A stretch of 64,000 bases of DNA from NCBI RefSeq assembly GCF_051857545.1, contig NZ_JBPZHB010000002.1:806001-870000 (forward strand). Direction: 5' to 3'. Positions 1 through 8,882 of the stretch are shown here, piece after piece; within the stretch, counting starts at the first letter, position 1, and each line of letters starts with the position of its first letter. Source of the DNA: Larkinella sp051857545. Its GTDB lineage: Bacteria > Bacteroidota > Bacteroidia > Cytophagales > Spirosomataceae. A program made the translations under genes and the position numbers. Below the pieces are notes generated by a model that was not told where the DNA came from, did not search any database, and saw only the letters and a program-made list of their open reading frames with translations.

Positions 1-2
1 AT

Positions 3-458
3 TTCGACCTGACCATCTTCCTGCAAGGCGTTCAGGGCAACGACCTGTTCAACGCCAGTTCGATTGTCAACACGATGGACTACGGTTTTGGTCTCAACAT
101 GCCGAAGGAGGTTTTTTACAACCACTGGTCGCCCACCAATCCGAACGCGAAATACCCGATCATCAGCAATTCCAGCCGGACGAGTGTGTCGAACCGGTAC
201 ATCGAAGACGGTTCCTATTTGCGGCTGAAGACCATCCAACTGGCCTATAACCTGCCGCTGCAAACCTGGGGCGTCAACTGGATTCGGAACGCGCAATTGT
301 ATGCCAGCGGACAGAACTTGCTGACACTGACCAACTACTCGTGGTGGGATCCCGAAGTAAACTCCAACGGCGGAGCCAACTCGACCAACCAGGGCTTTGA
401 TTTCAACAGTTATCCATCCTCCAAATCCGTCACCATCGGCGTGCGGGTAGGGTTTTAA
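3..458 (+). CDS. SusC/RagA-type TonB-linked outer-membrane transporter, C-terminal end (partial)
   Basis: Only the last ~151 codons are present; the reading frame is open from base 3 and the N-terminus lies before the window. SusC proteins are TonB-dependent beta-barrels that import oligosaccharides with a SusD lid. Visible family marks are FLQGVQGNDLFN near the left edge, the segment RYIEDGSYLRLKTIQLAYNL, which matches the late-barrel region of SusC proteins, and the terminal GVRVGF ending in an aromatic residue as expected for an outer-membrane barrel. A SusD gene follows on the same strand after a 118-base spacer holding an octamer inverted repeat. The substrate cannot be read from this fragment. 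Confidence 0.9.
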   Translation, partial: FDLTIFLQGVQGNDLFNASSIVNTMDYGFGLNMPKEVFYNHWSPTNPNAKYPIISNSSRTSVSNRYIEDGSYLRLKTIQLAYNLPLQTWGVNWIRNAQLYASGQNLLTLTNYSWWDPEVNSNGGANSTNQGFDFNSYPSSKSVTIGVRVGF

Positions 459-460
459 AA

Positions 461-569
461 TTATTGAGTGATTGAGCGAATGAGTAATTGAGTGAAAAGA
501 TCAGCACTATTGTTAGCCTCCAGGCTCGCCCAATTGTTTCACTCAATCACTCAATTACTCAATCGCAAT
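461..569. repeat. Inverted repeat with arms of iterated 8-nt words (element R1)
   Basis: The left arm (465-496) is exactly four octamers: TGAGTGAT, TGAGCGAA, TGAGTAAT, TGAGTGAA. The right arm (538-569) is TTCACTCA, ATCACTCA, ATTACTCA, ATCGCAAT, their approximate reverse complement. The loop is about 40 nt. It fills the SusC-SusD spacer and would be transcribed with both genes, forming a long imperfect hairpin. No U-run follows, so it does not look like an ordinary terminator. It belongs with the other word-repeat elements of this window. Confidence 0.85.
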
Positions 570-576
570 TGAAACT

Positions 577-2013
577 ATGAAAAAGATACTCCTTCTCCTC
601 TCGATACCCCTGCTTCTGACGGCCTGCGAAGACGCGCTGGTGGAAGCCCCCAAATCCATTGTGGTCGAAACGTTTTTTAACACGGCCAGCGATGTTGAAA
701 CGGCGGTGAATGCCATTTTTTCGCCCCTGCGGAGCACCATGTATTCCAATTACGAAGCGACGCTCGAATGCCAGGCCGACTATGCCTCCGGGCGCGGAAG
801 CTGGGCTCCGTTGCACGAATTTCAGGGCTTCAACGATGCCAACATTTCGCGGGTGTCCGGTTTCTGGAATTCGTTTTACCTCAGCATTCGGAACGCCAAT
901 CTGGTGATTAAAAATGCCCCCACCGGCACGGCGATCAGCAAAGCCGATGTGGATAAATTCGTCGCCGAAGCGAAGTTTCTGCGGGCGTTCAATTACTTCC
1001 AACTGGTGCGCAACTGGGGCGGTGTTCCGATTCGGACGGAAAGCAACATGACCGATATCAACCTGAAACGCAGTACCGCCGATGAGGTATATGCCTTGAT
1101 TCTGAGTGATCTAAAAGAGGCTGAAACCAACCTCCCGGAAAAACCGGCTCAGGTGGGCCGACCGACGAAGTGGGCGGCTAAAACGATGCTGGCGGATGTC
1201 AATCTGCAACTGGGAAAATTTGCCGAAGCCCGCGACAAGGCCGAGGAAGTCATGAAGTCCAACCTGTTTTCGCTGGTGCCGGTGGCCACCAAAAATGACT
1301 TTCAAACCAAGGTGTTTGGGCCGGATCTGGTGTCGACATCGGAGGAGATTTTTTATCTGAAATACATGCGCCAGGTTGGCCAGGGGAATTACATGCTCTG
1401 GATCAGCAACCACCCGGATACAAAATTATTCAACTTCGGGGGCGCGTATGTGATTTACGTCGATGTAACCAGTGCCTATTACAAATCCTGGGATGCCGGT
1501 GATCTCCGCAAAAGTATGTGGGACCTGATCAACTTCGGGCTGGGGGCCAACACGCTCGTGAGTTCGAAATTTATCGACCAGTCTGCGGTGGGACAAAATG
1601 GCGCGGGGAACGATGATCCGGTGTATGGTTTTTCGGACGTGTTGCTGATCTACGCCGAGGCTTCGGCCAAAGCGGGGAACGGCCCAACGGCCGCTGGCAT
1701 GGAAGCCCTGAATCAGGTGCATCGCCGGGCGTTCGGCAAAGCCCCCGCCGTGGCGTCGACAGTGGATTTCAAACTGGCCGATTACAACGCTGCGACGTTC
1801 GTCGATCTGGTTTTAAAAGAGCGGAGTTATGAGTTCCAACTGGAAGGAAAACGCTGGCTGGATCTCAAACGAACCGGAACCGCCAAAGCCGTGATTCTGG
1901 CGGCCAAAGGCAAAGTCGTCGCCGACAAACACATGCTGTGGCCCATCCCGGTTTCGGAAATGAATTACAACAAAGCCCTGAACCCGGCGACAGATCAGAA
2001 TTTGGGGTATTGA
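577..2013 (+). CDS. SusD/RagB family outer-membrane lipoprotein
   Basis: A 478-residue protein starting with a lipoprotein signal (MKKILLLLSIPLLLTAC, lipobox LTAC, acylated Cys at 17). SusD proteins sit on the cell surface, bind glycan and close over the SusC barrel. Family marks are AEAKFLRAFNYFQLVRNWGG near residues 130-150, the late segment DVLLIYAEASAKAG, then LKERSYEFQLEGKRWLDLKR, and the ending NPATDQNLGY with LWPIPVSEMNYN just before it. It pairs with the truncated SusC gene upstream and is followed by an exported oxidoreductase, which suggests the imported substrate is oxidised. Length is slightly short of the usual 500-600 residues. Confidence 0.93.
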   Translation: MKKILLLLSIPLLLTACEDALVEAPKSIVVETFFNTASDVETAVNAIFSPLRSTMYSNYEATLECQADYASGRGSWAPLHEFQGFNDANISRVSGFWNSFYLSIRNANLVIKNAPTGTAISKADVDKFVAEAKFLRAFNYFQLVRNWGGVPIRTESNMTDINLKRSTADEVYALILSDLKEAETNLPEKPAQVGRPTKWAAKTMLADVNLQLGKFAEARDKAEEVMKSNLFSLVPVATKNDFQTKVFGPDLVSTSEEIFYLKYMRQVGQGNYMLWISNHPDTKLFNFGGAYVIYVDVTSAYYKSWDAGDLRKSMWDLINFGLGANTLVSSKFIDQSAVGQNGAGNDDPVYGFSDVLLIYAEASAKAGNGPTAAGMEALNQVHRRAFGKAPAVASTVDFKLADYNAATFVDLVLKERSYEFQLEGKRWLDLKRTGTAKAVILAAKGKVVADKHMLWPIPVSEMNYNKALNPATDQNLGY

Positions 2014-2017
2014 CAAC

Positions 2018-2125
2018 CGGTTTTCGGTTTTCGGTTTACGGTGGCTGACGCATGCTTGCTGACGCACCAAACAAGACGCGTCAGCAAGCATGCGTCAGCC
2101 ACCGTAAACCGAAAACTGAAAACCG
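2018..2125. repeat. Inverted repeat with heptamer arms and GGTGGCTGACGC core (element R2)
   Basis: Arms are 2018-2065 and 2078-2125, 48 nt each, with one mismatch and a 12-nt loop. The outer part of the left arm is CGGTTTT, CGGTTTT, CGGTTTA, followed by CGGTGGCTGACGC and a second GCTGACGC. The same core and the same loop length occur in elements R3 and R4. It lies between SusD and the FAD oxidoreductase and ends 14 nt before that gene's start codon, so it would be in the mRNA just ahead of its ribosome binding region. Confidence 0.9.
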
Positions 2126-2139
2126 TAAACTGTATAATT

Positions 2140-3522
2140 ATGGAAAAAATAAAAAGAAGATCGGCTTTAACCTCGCTCGGCGCACTGTCATTCGGGATGG
2201 CCGTACCGACCTTATCGAAAGGCGAACGGCTGAGCGAGCCTTACAAACTGGTTCAGCAAACGCTGAAAACCGACATTCTGGTGATCGGGGGCGGAACGGC
2301 GGGCGTGGTGGCGGCCATTCAGGCGGCCCGGGCCGGACGCAAAACCATCTTGGTCGAAAACGGCAGTCAGTTGGGTGGCACAACGACCACCGGCGGGGTG
2401 AATTATCCGGGAATCTTTTTTGCCTGGGGCAAACAGGTCATCGGCGGCATCGGCTGGGAAATGGTGCAGGAAGCCGTCGCCCTGAATGACGATACCTTGC
2501 CGGATTTTTCGATTCCCCACGGCAAAAACCACCCCCGCCATCAGGTGCGGCTAAACGGGCAGTTATATGCGATGTTGATCGAGGAAAAAGCGGTTGCCGC
2601 GGGTGTGCAAATCCGGTTTTACGAAACGCCCACCAGCGCAACGTTTCAGAAAGGAAACTGGACCGTTCAAACCGTGGGGAAGGGAACCAGCACACAGATC
2701 ATCTGCAACCAGTTGATCGATTGCACCGGAAACGCCTACGCGGCTTCGCTGGCCGGTTTTCCGTTGCTGCGGGAATCCGTCACGCAACCCGGAACGCTGA
2801 TGTTCCGGCTGGAAGGCTATGATTTTAAATCGCTGGATTTAAAGCTGATCAAGGGCCGGTATGAGGAAGCGATCCAGAAAGGCGAGCTTGTCAAAACCGA
2901 CTTCCGGAACAACATTGTGGGCCTGTTGAAAAGCGCCGGGGACAACATCCAGCACGTGATGGGCGCCGATTCCACAACCTCCGAAACCCATACTGTGGCG
3001 AATTTGAAAGGGCGGTCGTCGCTGTTAACGACGCTGCGGTTTCTGCGAACGCTGCCCGGTTGTGAAAAAATCCGGCTGGCGGATGTGCAGAACGAAACCG
3101 CCGTGCGGGAAACCTACCGCATCGACGGCCATTACAAAATTACGCACGAAGATTACGTCACCGGGAAAGTATTCGATGATGCGGTTTCGTATTCGTATTA
3201 TCCCATCGACGTCCACGACGAAAACGGCGTCATTCCCGATCATTTGAAAGAAGGCGTGGTGCCGACGGTGCCGCTGCGGGCGCTGGTGCCGAAAAACAGC
3301 CGGAATTTTCTGGTGGCCGGGCGGATGGTGAGCAGCGACCGGCTGGCAAATTCGGCGCTTCGGGTGCAGGCATCCTGCATGGGCATGGGCCAGGCCGCCG
3401 GAGCCGCTGCGGTTTTGGCTAATATACAGAACAAAACGCCCCTGGAGGTGTCGATGAAAGACCTTCGGAAACTGATTGAAGAACACGGCGGAATCGTGCC
3501 GGTTTCGGCTCAAAAAGGTTGA
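2140..3522 (+). CDS. Exported FAD-dependent oxidoreductase (FAD_oxidored family)
   Basis: 460 residues from ATG 2140. An upstream in-frame ATG at 2041 would force translation through hairpin R2 and is rejected. The N-terminus carries KRRSALTSLG followed by a hydrophobic stretch, resembling a Tat signal, so it is probably exported with bound FAD. The Rossmann FAD motif is DILVIGGGTAGVVAA at about residues 46-60, followed by the acidic end of strand 2 (TILVE). The later segment NFLVAGRMVSSDRLANSALR is typical of PF12831-like proteins, whose reactions are mostly unknown. The next genes encode an FMN-binding-like protein and ApbE, suggesting its electrons are passed on to a flavinylated partner. 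Substrate unknown, probably a sugar or sugar-derived compound. Confidence 0.85.
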   Translation: MEKIKRRSALTSLGALSFGMAVPTLSKGERLSEPYKLVQQTLKTDILVIGGGTAGVVAAIQAARAGRKTILVENGSQLGGTTTTGGVNYPGIFFAWGKQVIGGIGWEMVQEAVALNDDTLPDFSIPHGKNHPRHQVRLNGQLYAMLIEEKAVAAGVQIRFYETPTSATFQKGNWTVQTVGKGTSTQIICNQLIDCTGNAYAASLAGFPLLRESVTQPGTLMFRLEGYDFKSLDLKLIKGRYEEAIQKGELVKTDFRNNIVGLLKSAGDNIQHVMGADSTTSETHTVANLKGRSSLLTTLRFLRTLPGCEKIRLADVQNETAVRETYRIDGHYKITHEDYVTGKVFDDAVSYSYYPIDVHDENGVIPDHLKEGVVPTVPLRALVPKNSRNFLVAGRMVSSDRLANSALRVQASCMGMGQAAGAAAVLANIQNKTPLEVSMKDLRKLIEEHGGIVPVSAQKG

Positions 3523-3532
3523 TTTTTTTGGT

Positions 3533-4687
3533 ATGCGAAGTTGGCTCAGCATTGGTTTACTCAACGCGGTTATCCTAACAATTGTCTTGCTTTCAGCCTA
3601 TCGGAAGCAGGACAAAATTCGCTATTTCCAGTCGCAAACGATTCAGCTAAAACCGGATACAATTCAGGCGTTTGTGAGTCAGTTTAAAGACGATGCGGGC
3701 AACGATACCTTGTTTCAGATTCGCTCGAAAGAAGGCTATCCGGTTTCGTATTTCCGGAAAATTAAAACGAGTGTCTGCTTCGATAACAAATGCCGGTTGC
3801 TGGACATTGTGCTCTACTGGAACGTCACGGGGCGGTATCTGGGATATGAATTGCCGGAAGGGGAATTTCTGAGCAAGACGGAACACGAACCGTTCAAACC
3901 CGCCGAATACGCCCGGTTGAACGACCTGCTGGCCGATCCGTTTTCGCCACTGGCCAACTTTTCGTACGAAGAACTGGTGCCTAAAGCCGATCTGGCGGCT
4001 TCGGGACTGGATGCGGTTTCGTCGGCAACCTCGAAAAATGTGCTGGATTACGTGGTCGAAGGAGCCGTGTATACGACCTACAAAATGTGGCATTTTGTGT
4101 ATGGTGCCGCGCAAAAGGAAGTGATCAAATTGACGGAAAAACGGTTGTCGCCCGGTTTTCTGTTGAAGGTGCTGGAAAGCTCGGATTCCGGCGATAAAAT
4201 CTGGGCACTGAACCACCTTCGCGGGCAGGTCGAGTTGACGCCCGCGCTGCGAACGACCGTCCTGAGTTTCATTGATAACAACCGGTTTAATCTCGCCGAA
4301 CGCGCCATCAATGCCTTGAGTCCCGCCGAACTGAAATCGGATTCGTTGCAGTATTTGCTGTTTGAAAAATACCCCAAAGTGAATTACAGCCTGAAAAACC
4401 TGATCGTTACCAAACTGAAAGAAGCCCCCCATCTCCATAGTTCGGTCAAAACCGCATTGGCCAATGCCCTGAAGTTGGCCAATGGTGAATTGCTGACCAA
4501 TATTCTGGATTTGTTCAAACAACACCGGGTGTCGGATCGGGAAACCGGTCGAATCATTGCGGGCCTGCTGCAAAGTGACAATAATTTCCTGGCTCAAAAA
4601 GCGTTTATCTACCTGAAAAGTGCGAATATTGACGATCAACGCGTGACGGAGCAACTGAATGCCTACAAAACGAAGCACCATTTATAG
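3533..4687 (+). CDS. Membrane-anchored FMN-binding-like protein, probable ApbE substrate
   Basis: 384 residues from ATG 3533, ten bases after the preceding stop; a longer start at 3476 would overlap that gene. Residues 5-22 (LSIGLLNAVILTIVLLSA) form one membrane anchor, placing the rest in the periplasm. Around residues 158-168, GLDAVSSATSK resembles the SGAT-type site at which ApbE attaches FMN to Thr in NqrC/RnfG proteins; T166 is the candidate acceptor, though the usual Gly is Ser here. Residues from about 205 onward are Leu/Ala-rich helical repeats that look HEAT-like. The ApbE gene follows after 12 bases. I infer a flavinylated electron carrier. The covalent FMN is a prediction from the motif and neighbour. 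Confidence 0.75.
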   Translation: MRSWLSIGLLNAVILTIVLLSAYRKQDKIRYFQSQTIQLKPDTIQAFVSQFKDDAGNDTLFQIRSKEGYPVSYFRKIKTSVCFDNKCRLLDIVLYWNVTGRYLGYELPEGEFLSKTEHEPFKPAEYARLNDLLADPFSPLANFSYEELVPKADLAASGLDAVSSATSKNVLDYVVEGAVYTTYKMWHFVYGAAQKEVIKLTEKRLSPGFLLKVLESSDSGDKIWALNHLRGQVELTPALRTTVLSFIDNNRFNLAERAINALSPAELKSDSLQYLLFEKYPKVNYSLKNLIVTKLKEAPHLHSSVKTALANALKLANGELLTNILDLFKQHRVSDRETGRIIAGLLQSDNNFLAQKAFIYLKSANIDDQRVTEQLNAYKTKHHL

Positions 4688-4699
4688 TCGAAACAACGC

Positions 4700-5692
4700 A
4701 TGAAAGGACTGGTATGGCTGATCGTGCTGGTTCCGTTTTGGGGCAAATCGCCTGATTTTCAGCGGTCGGCGGAGGTTCCATTGGTTAGTCTGGAAGGCGA
4801 AGCGCAGGGCACAACCTACCACATCAAATACCGCGATGAACGCCAACGGAATTTTAAAAAACCGGTCGATTCCCTGCTCACCGAAATCGATCTTTGTCTC
4901 TCCACCTACCGCCCCGATTCGGAGATTTCGCAGTTCAACCAATCCGAGTCGCACCGGTTTCAGCGGCCTTATTTTTATCCGGTTCTTAAAAAATCCGACG
5001 ACGTGTATCGGATTACCCACGGTGCCTTCGATCCGACCGTAAAACCGCTGGTGGAAGCCTACGAGCAAGGAAAAAAGTCCCGCGAACCCTGGCTGCCCAA
5101 TACGGATTCACTGCTGGGATACGTTGGTTTTCAGTATATTTCGTATGATACGGTTTCCGTAAAAAAGCTCAAAAAGAACATTCGACTGGATTTCAACGCG
5201 CTGGCCCAAGGCTACACCGTCGATGTGCTGGCGGTTTTTCTGGAGTCAAACGGCATCGATCAGTATATGGTGGAAGTGGGCGGGGAGGTTCGCTGCCGGG
5301 GGGAACGTAGCACCGGGCAATGGTGGAACGTCGGGATCGAAAGCCCGGTGAGGCCGGGTGGGCTTCAGTCGTCGGTTCGGATGGCGAACCGGGCGATGGC
5401 GACGTCTGGCAATTACCGCAACTTTTACCGCCAAACTGGCGAAACGTATGGCCACATCATCAACCCCAAAACCGGCTTTTCCAAACCCGACGCGCTGCTG
5501 AGTGCCACGGTTTTTGCCAACGATGCCATGACTGCCGACGCCTTTGCCACGGCTTTTCTGGTGATGGGCCTGGCCGAAACCCGGCAGTTTCTGGCCCAAC
5601 ACCGCGAACTGGATGCCTATCTCATTTACAAAGACGATGCGGGAAATCTGAAAACCGTTGCGACGGACGGGATCAGGGAGTTTATCAAGTAA
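4700..5692 (+). CDS. apbE: FAD:protein FMN transferase (ApbE family)
   Basis: 330 residues. ApbE hydrolyses FAD and links FMN covalently to a Thr/Ser of a partner protein, with Mg2+, in the periplasm. Family marks in order: EAQGTTYHIKY near residue 35, LSTYRPDSEISQFN near 65-80, HGAFDPTVKPLVEA, LDFNALAQGYTVD, the glycine-rich VEVGGEVRCRG, HIINPKTGF, and the metal-binding end segment NDAMTADAFATAFLVMG. The N-terminus has a hydrophobic signal (LVWLIVLVPFW). It sits 12 bases behind the FMN-binding-like gene, its likely target, and closes the SusD-oxidoreductase-carrier cluster. Confidence 0.92.
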   Translation: MKGLVWLIVLVPFWGKSPDFQRSAEVPLVSLEGEAQGTTYHIKYRDERQRNFKKPVDSLLTEIDLCLSTYRPDSEISQFNQSESHRFQRPYFYPVLKKSDDVYRITHGAFDPTVKPLVEAYEQGKKSREPWLPNTDSLLGYVGFQYISYDTVSVKKLKKNIRLDFNALAQGYTVDVLAVFLESNGIDQYMVEVGGEVRCRGERSTGQWWNVGIESPVRPGGLQSSVRMANRAMATSGNYRNFYRQTGETYGHIINPKTGFSKPDALLSATVFANDAMTADAFATAFLVMGLAETRQFLAQHRELDAYLIYKDDAGNLKTVATDGIREFIK

Positions 5693-5757
5693 TAGTTGGG
5701 TTTTATTGCTACATTTACACGTTTTATTCCAACCCTCACAAACCTTACGGGGCGTTT

Positions 5758-8700
5758 ATGAACTCAACTCGTTATTCTTCTTTTTTCCGGTTGTCACGGC
5801 GGGCTTTGGCCTGGTCTACCGCCGGGCTGATCGTCGGGGGCGTCCTGGTCGGTGCCTGGCAAAACGACAACCTCAATCAGGCTTCTACGGAATACCTTAA
5901 TCGTTTATTTGCCGGACTTTCCGACGACGACAAGCGCGATCCGAAATACGCGGTAGGCAGTTTGAATGTGGCACCGGGTCTGGAAGCCAAGCTCTTTGCC
6001 GCCGAACCGATGCTGACGAATCCGACCAACATCGACGTCGATGCCCGGGGCCGTGTCTGGGTGTGCGAAGCGTATAATTACCGTGCCAACATCAGCGGAA
6101 ACCCCACCCGCCCCGAAGGCGACCGGATTCTGATTCTGGAAGATACCAACGGCGACGGACAGGCCGATGTCACCAAAACGTTTTATCAAGGGCCGGAACT
6201 GGTTTCCCCACTGGGCGTCTGGGTGCAGGGCAACAAGGTCATTGTGTCGGATAGCCCGAATGTGTTTGTATTTACGGACGAAAACGGCGACGATAAAGCC
6301 GATAAAAAAGAATTGCTGTTTACCGGACTGAGTGGTGCCGATCACGACCACGGAATGCACTCCTTCGTTTTCGGACCCGATGGCAAGTGGTATTTCAATT
6401 TCGGGAACGAAGGCAAGCAAATCCGCGACAAAGACGGCAAAGCCATTTTTGACCGTACGACCGGCAAGGAAATCGATACCAAAAACTACCGCCAGGGCAT
6501 GGTTTTCCGGTGCAACCCGGATGGCAGTGAGATGGAAGTGCTGGGGCAGAACTTCCGGAACAACTTTGAAGTCGCGCTGGATTCCTACGGAACCATGTGG
6601 CAGTCGGACAACGATGATGACGGCAACAAGGGCGTTCGGATCAATTACGTGATGGAGTATGGCAATTACGGCTATACTGACGAAATGACCGGCGCGGGCT
6701 GGCGCGTGAACCGCACCAACCTGGAAGCCACCATTCCGCTGCAACACTGGCACCTGAACGACCCCGGCGTGGTGCCAAATTTGCTGCAAACCGGCGCGGG
6801 TTCGCCCACCGGTATTATTCTGTATGAAGGAAAATTGCTGCCGGAAGTGTTTCAGGGTCAGATGATTCACTGCGATGCCGGACCGAATATCGTTCGGTCG
6901 TATCCGGTCACGAAAGACGGCGCGGGCTATAAAGCCACCATCGTGCCGCTGCTGGAAGGCGTGCGTGACCAGTGGTTCCGGCCTTCGGATGTGTGCGTCG
7001 CGCCCGACGGTTCGCTGCTCATTTCCGATTGGTATGATCCCGGCGTGGGTGGTCATCAGGCGGGGGATCAAAACCGGGGGCGGGTCTACCGCGTCGCCCC
7101 ACCGAATACGCCGTACAAAATACCGAAAGTCGATCTGGCTACGACGGCCGGAGCCGTTGAAGCGCTGCAAAGCCCGAACATGGCGATTCGCTATGCTGCC
7201 TGGAACAAACTCCATGATCTGGGTGTGAAAGCCGAAAAAGACCTGGCGAAACTCTACAAAACGTCACCCGATCCGCGCATGAAAGCCCGCGCGCTCTGGT
7301 TGTTGAGCAAGCTGGACGGCAAAGGCAAAAAATACATCGAAACTGCACTGAAAGAAAGCGATCCGAATCTGCGCATCACCGGTTTGCGGGCGGCTCGTGA
7401 ATTGAAAACCGACATTATTCCCTATGTGAAGCAGTTGGTGAATGACATGGATCCGCAGGTTCGCCGGGAATGTGCCATTGCCCTGCGCCGGAACACATCG
7501 CCCGAAGCACCGGATTTGTGGGCGCAACTGGCGGCCAAGCACGATGGCAAAGACCGCTGGTATCTGGAAGCCCTCGGTATTGGGGCTGATGGCCAGTGGG
7601 ATACGTATTATGCCGCCTGGCTGAAACGGTCGGGCGCGAATCCGGTGGCAACCGATGCCGGGAAAGACATCGTCTGGCGGGCTCGCACCAAAGAATCCGT
7701 TCCGTTGCTGGCCAGTCTGGCGGGTGATTCGAAAATTGACCTGACGAGCCGCTTGCGGTATTTCCGGGCTTTCGATTTCAATCCGGGAGCTACCGAAAAA
7801 TCAACGGCTTTGCTGAGCATTCTGAAAAGCAACCCGAACGATGTGCAGATTACCAAACTGGCCTTGCGCCACCTCGACCAGAACTTCGTCAAAAATTCGC
7901 CGGAAGCCATGGCGTCGTTGACCAAACTGCTGGACGAAACCTACGGCAAGCCCGAATACATGGAAATGGTGAGCCGGTATGAACCCGCAGCCGAAAATCC
8001 GCGCTTGCTGGCCCTGAGTCAGAAGCAGTTCAACGACATTGTGGGCCGCGATGCCACCCGCCAATTGCTGAAGCAGGGTGGTGGGAAGCAGGTTTGGGAA
8101 ATCCTGAATGGCAGCAACCCGGAAGCCGCCATCAACATGGTGTCGGCTCTGCGCTGGGTGGGAACCAAAGAGTCGCTTGAGATGCTGAAAACCATTGCGT
8201 TGGACGAGAAACGCCCGACGCTGCTGCGGAAAGAAGCCACCCGCGCCATTGGCGGCAGCAACGACGGGGAAGAAATGATTCTGTCACTCCTGCGCTCCGG
8301 CCAGATTAAATCCGAATACAAAACCGCTGCCGTCCAGGGTGTTGCTAACACCTGGCGGAAGAAAGTCCGGACGGAAGCTGCCAGTTACCTCGACGGTGCC
8401 AAAGGCGCAGAAGGTAAAAAACTGCCCGCCATTCCGGATCTGCTGGCCATGACCGGCGACGCGGGTCGGGGGATGACGGTTTTCAAAACGAATTGCTCCA
8501 TTTGCCACCAGATCAACAGCGAAGGCATGGATTTTGGCCCCAAACTGTCCGAAATCGGGAGCAAGCTGCCGAAAGAAGGACAATACCTTTCTATTTTGTA
8601 TCCCGATGCGGGGGTTAGCTTTGGCTACGAGGGGTTTGAGGTCAAATTCAAAGACGGCAGCACGGTTTCCGGGATCATTTCCAGCAAAACCGAAACCGAT

Positions 8701-8868
8701 CTGCAAATGAAATTTCCGGGTGGCGTCGTGAGCGACTACAAAATGAGCGACGTCGTTTCCATGAAGCAAATGGATGCTTCGATGATGCCATCCGGTTTGC
8801 AGGAAAATATGTCTACGCAGGAACTGGTCGATTTAGTGGATTACTTATCGAGTTTAAAGAAAAAATAG
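5758..8868 (+). CDS. PVC-type beta-propeller / HEAT / cytochrome c protein
   Basis: 1036 residues from ATG 5758. The architecture is an N-terminal hydrophobic signal or anchor (about residues 17-35), a six-bladed propeller region (~60-450) with calcium-loop-like DTNGDGQAD and DENGDDKAD, an alpha-helical HEAT-like region (~470-870), and a C-terminal c-type haem domain with TNCSICHQI (Cys913, Cys916, His917). This matches the large family of secreted haem-binding dehydrogenase-like proteins common in Planctomycetes and Bacteroidota, generally linked to sugar oxidation. It follows the flavin redox genes by 65 bases and precedes a sugar isomerase by 14, so it may accept electrons from the periplasmic oxidoreductase. 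Confidence 0.9.
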   Translation: MNSTRYSSFFRLSRRALAWSTAGLIVGGVLVGAWQNDNLNQASTEYLNRLFAGLSDDDKRDPKYAVGSLNVAPGLEAKLFAAEPMLTNPTNIDVDARGRVWVCEAYNYRANISGNPTRPEGDRILILEDTNGDGQADVTKTFYQGPELVSPLGVWVQGNKVIVSDSPNVFVFTDENGDDKADKKELLFTGLSGADHDHGMHSFVFGPDGKWYFNFGNEGKQIRDKDGKAIFDRTTGKEIDTKNYRQGMVFRCNPDGSEMEVLGQNFRNNFEVALDSYGTMWQSDNDDDGNKGVRINYVMEYGNYGYTDEMTGAGWRVNRTNLEATIPLQHWHLNDPGVVPNLLQTGAGSPTGIILYEGKLLPEVFQGQMIHCDAGPNIVRSYPVTKDGAGYKATIVPLLEGVRDQWFRPSDVCVAPDGSLLISDWYDPGVGGHQAGDQNRGRVYRVAPPNTPYKIPKVDLATTAGAVEALQSPNMAIRYAAWNKLHDLGVKAEKDLAKLYKTSPDPRMKARALWLLSKLDGKGKKYIETALKESDPNLRITGLRAARELKTDIIPYVKQLVNDMDPQVRRECAIALRRNTSPEAPDLWAQLAAKHDGKDRWYLEALGIGADGQWDTYYAAWLKRSGANPVATDAGKDIVWRARTKESVPLLASLAGDSKIDLTSRLRYFRAFDFNPGATEKSTALLSILKSNPNDVQITKLALRHLDQNFVKNSPEAMASLTKLLDETYGKPEYMEMVSRYEPAAENPRLLALSQKQFNDIVGRDATRQLLKQGGGKQVWEILNGSNPEAAINMVSALRWVGTKESLEMLKTIALDEKRPTLLRKEATRAIGGSNDGEEMILSLLRSGQIKSEYKTAAVQGVANTWRKKVRTEAASYLDGAKGAEGKKLPAIPDLLAMTGDAGRGMTVFKTNCSICHQINSEGMDFGPKLSEIGSKLPKEGQYLSILYPDAGVSFGYEGFEVKFKDGSTVSGIISSKTETDLQMKFPGGVVSDYKMSDVVSMKQMDASMMPSGLQENMSTQELVDLVDYLSSLKKK

Positions 8869-8882
8869 AACCTTCCTTTATC

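Noticed and set aside
2041..2139. Alternative upstream start of the FAD oxidoreductase
   Set aside because: It would translate hairpin R2; the Tat-like signal begins at ATG 2140.
3647..4681. A 344-codon minus-strand frame inside the FMN-binding-like gene
   Set aside because: Antisense shadow; the sense frame has a membrane anchor and an operon context.
5320..5757. N-terminal extension of the cytochrome/propeller gene into apbE
   Set aside because: The extension runs through apbE in another frame and has no signal; ATG 5758 gives a good signal/anchor.
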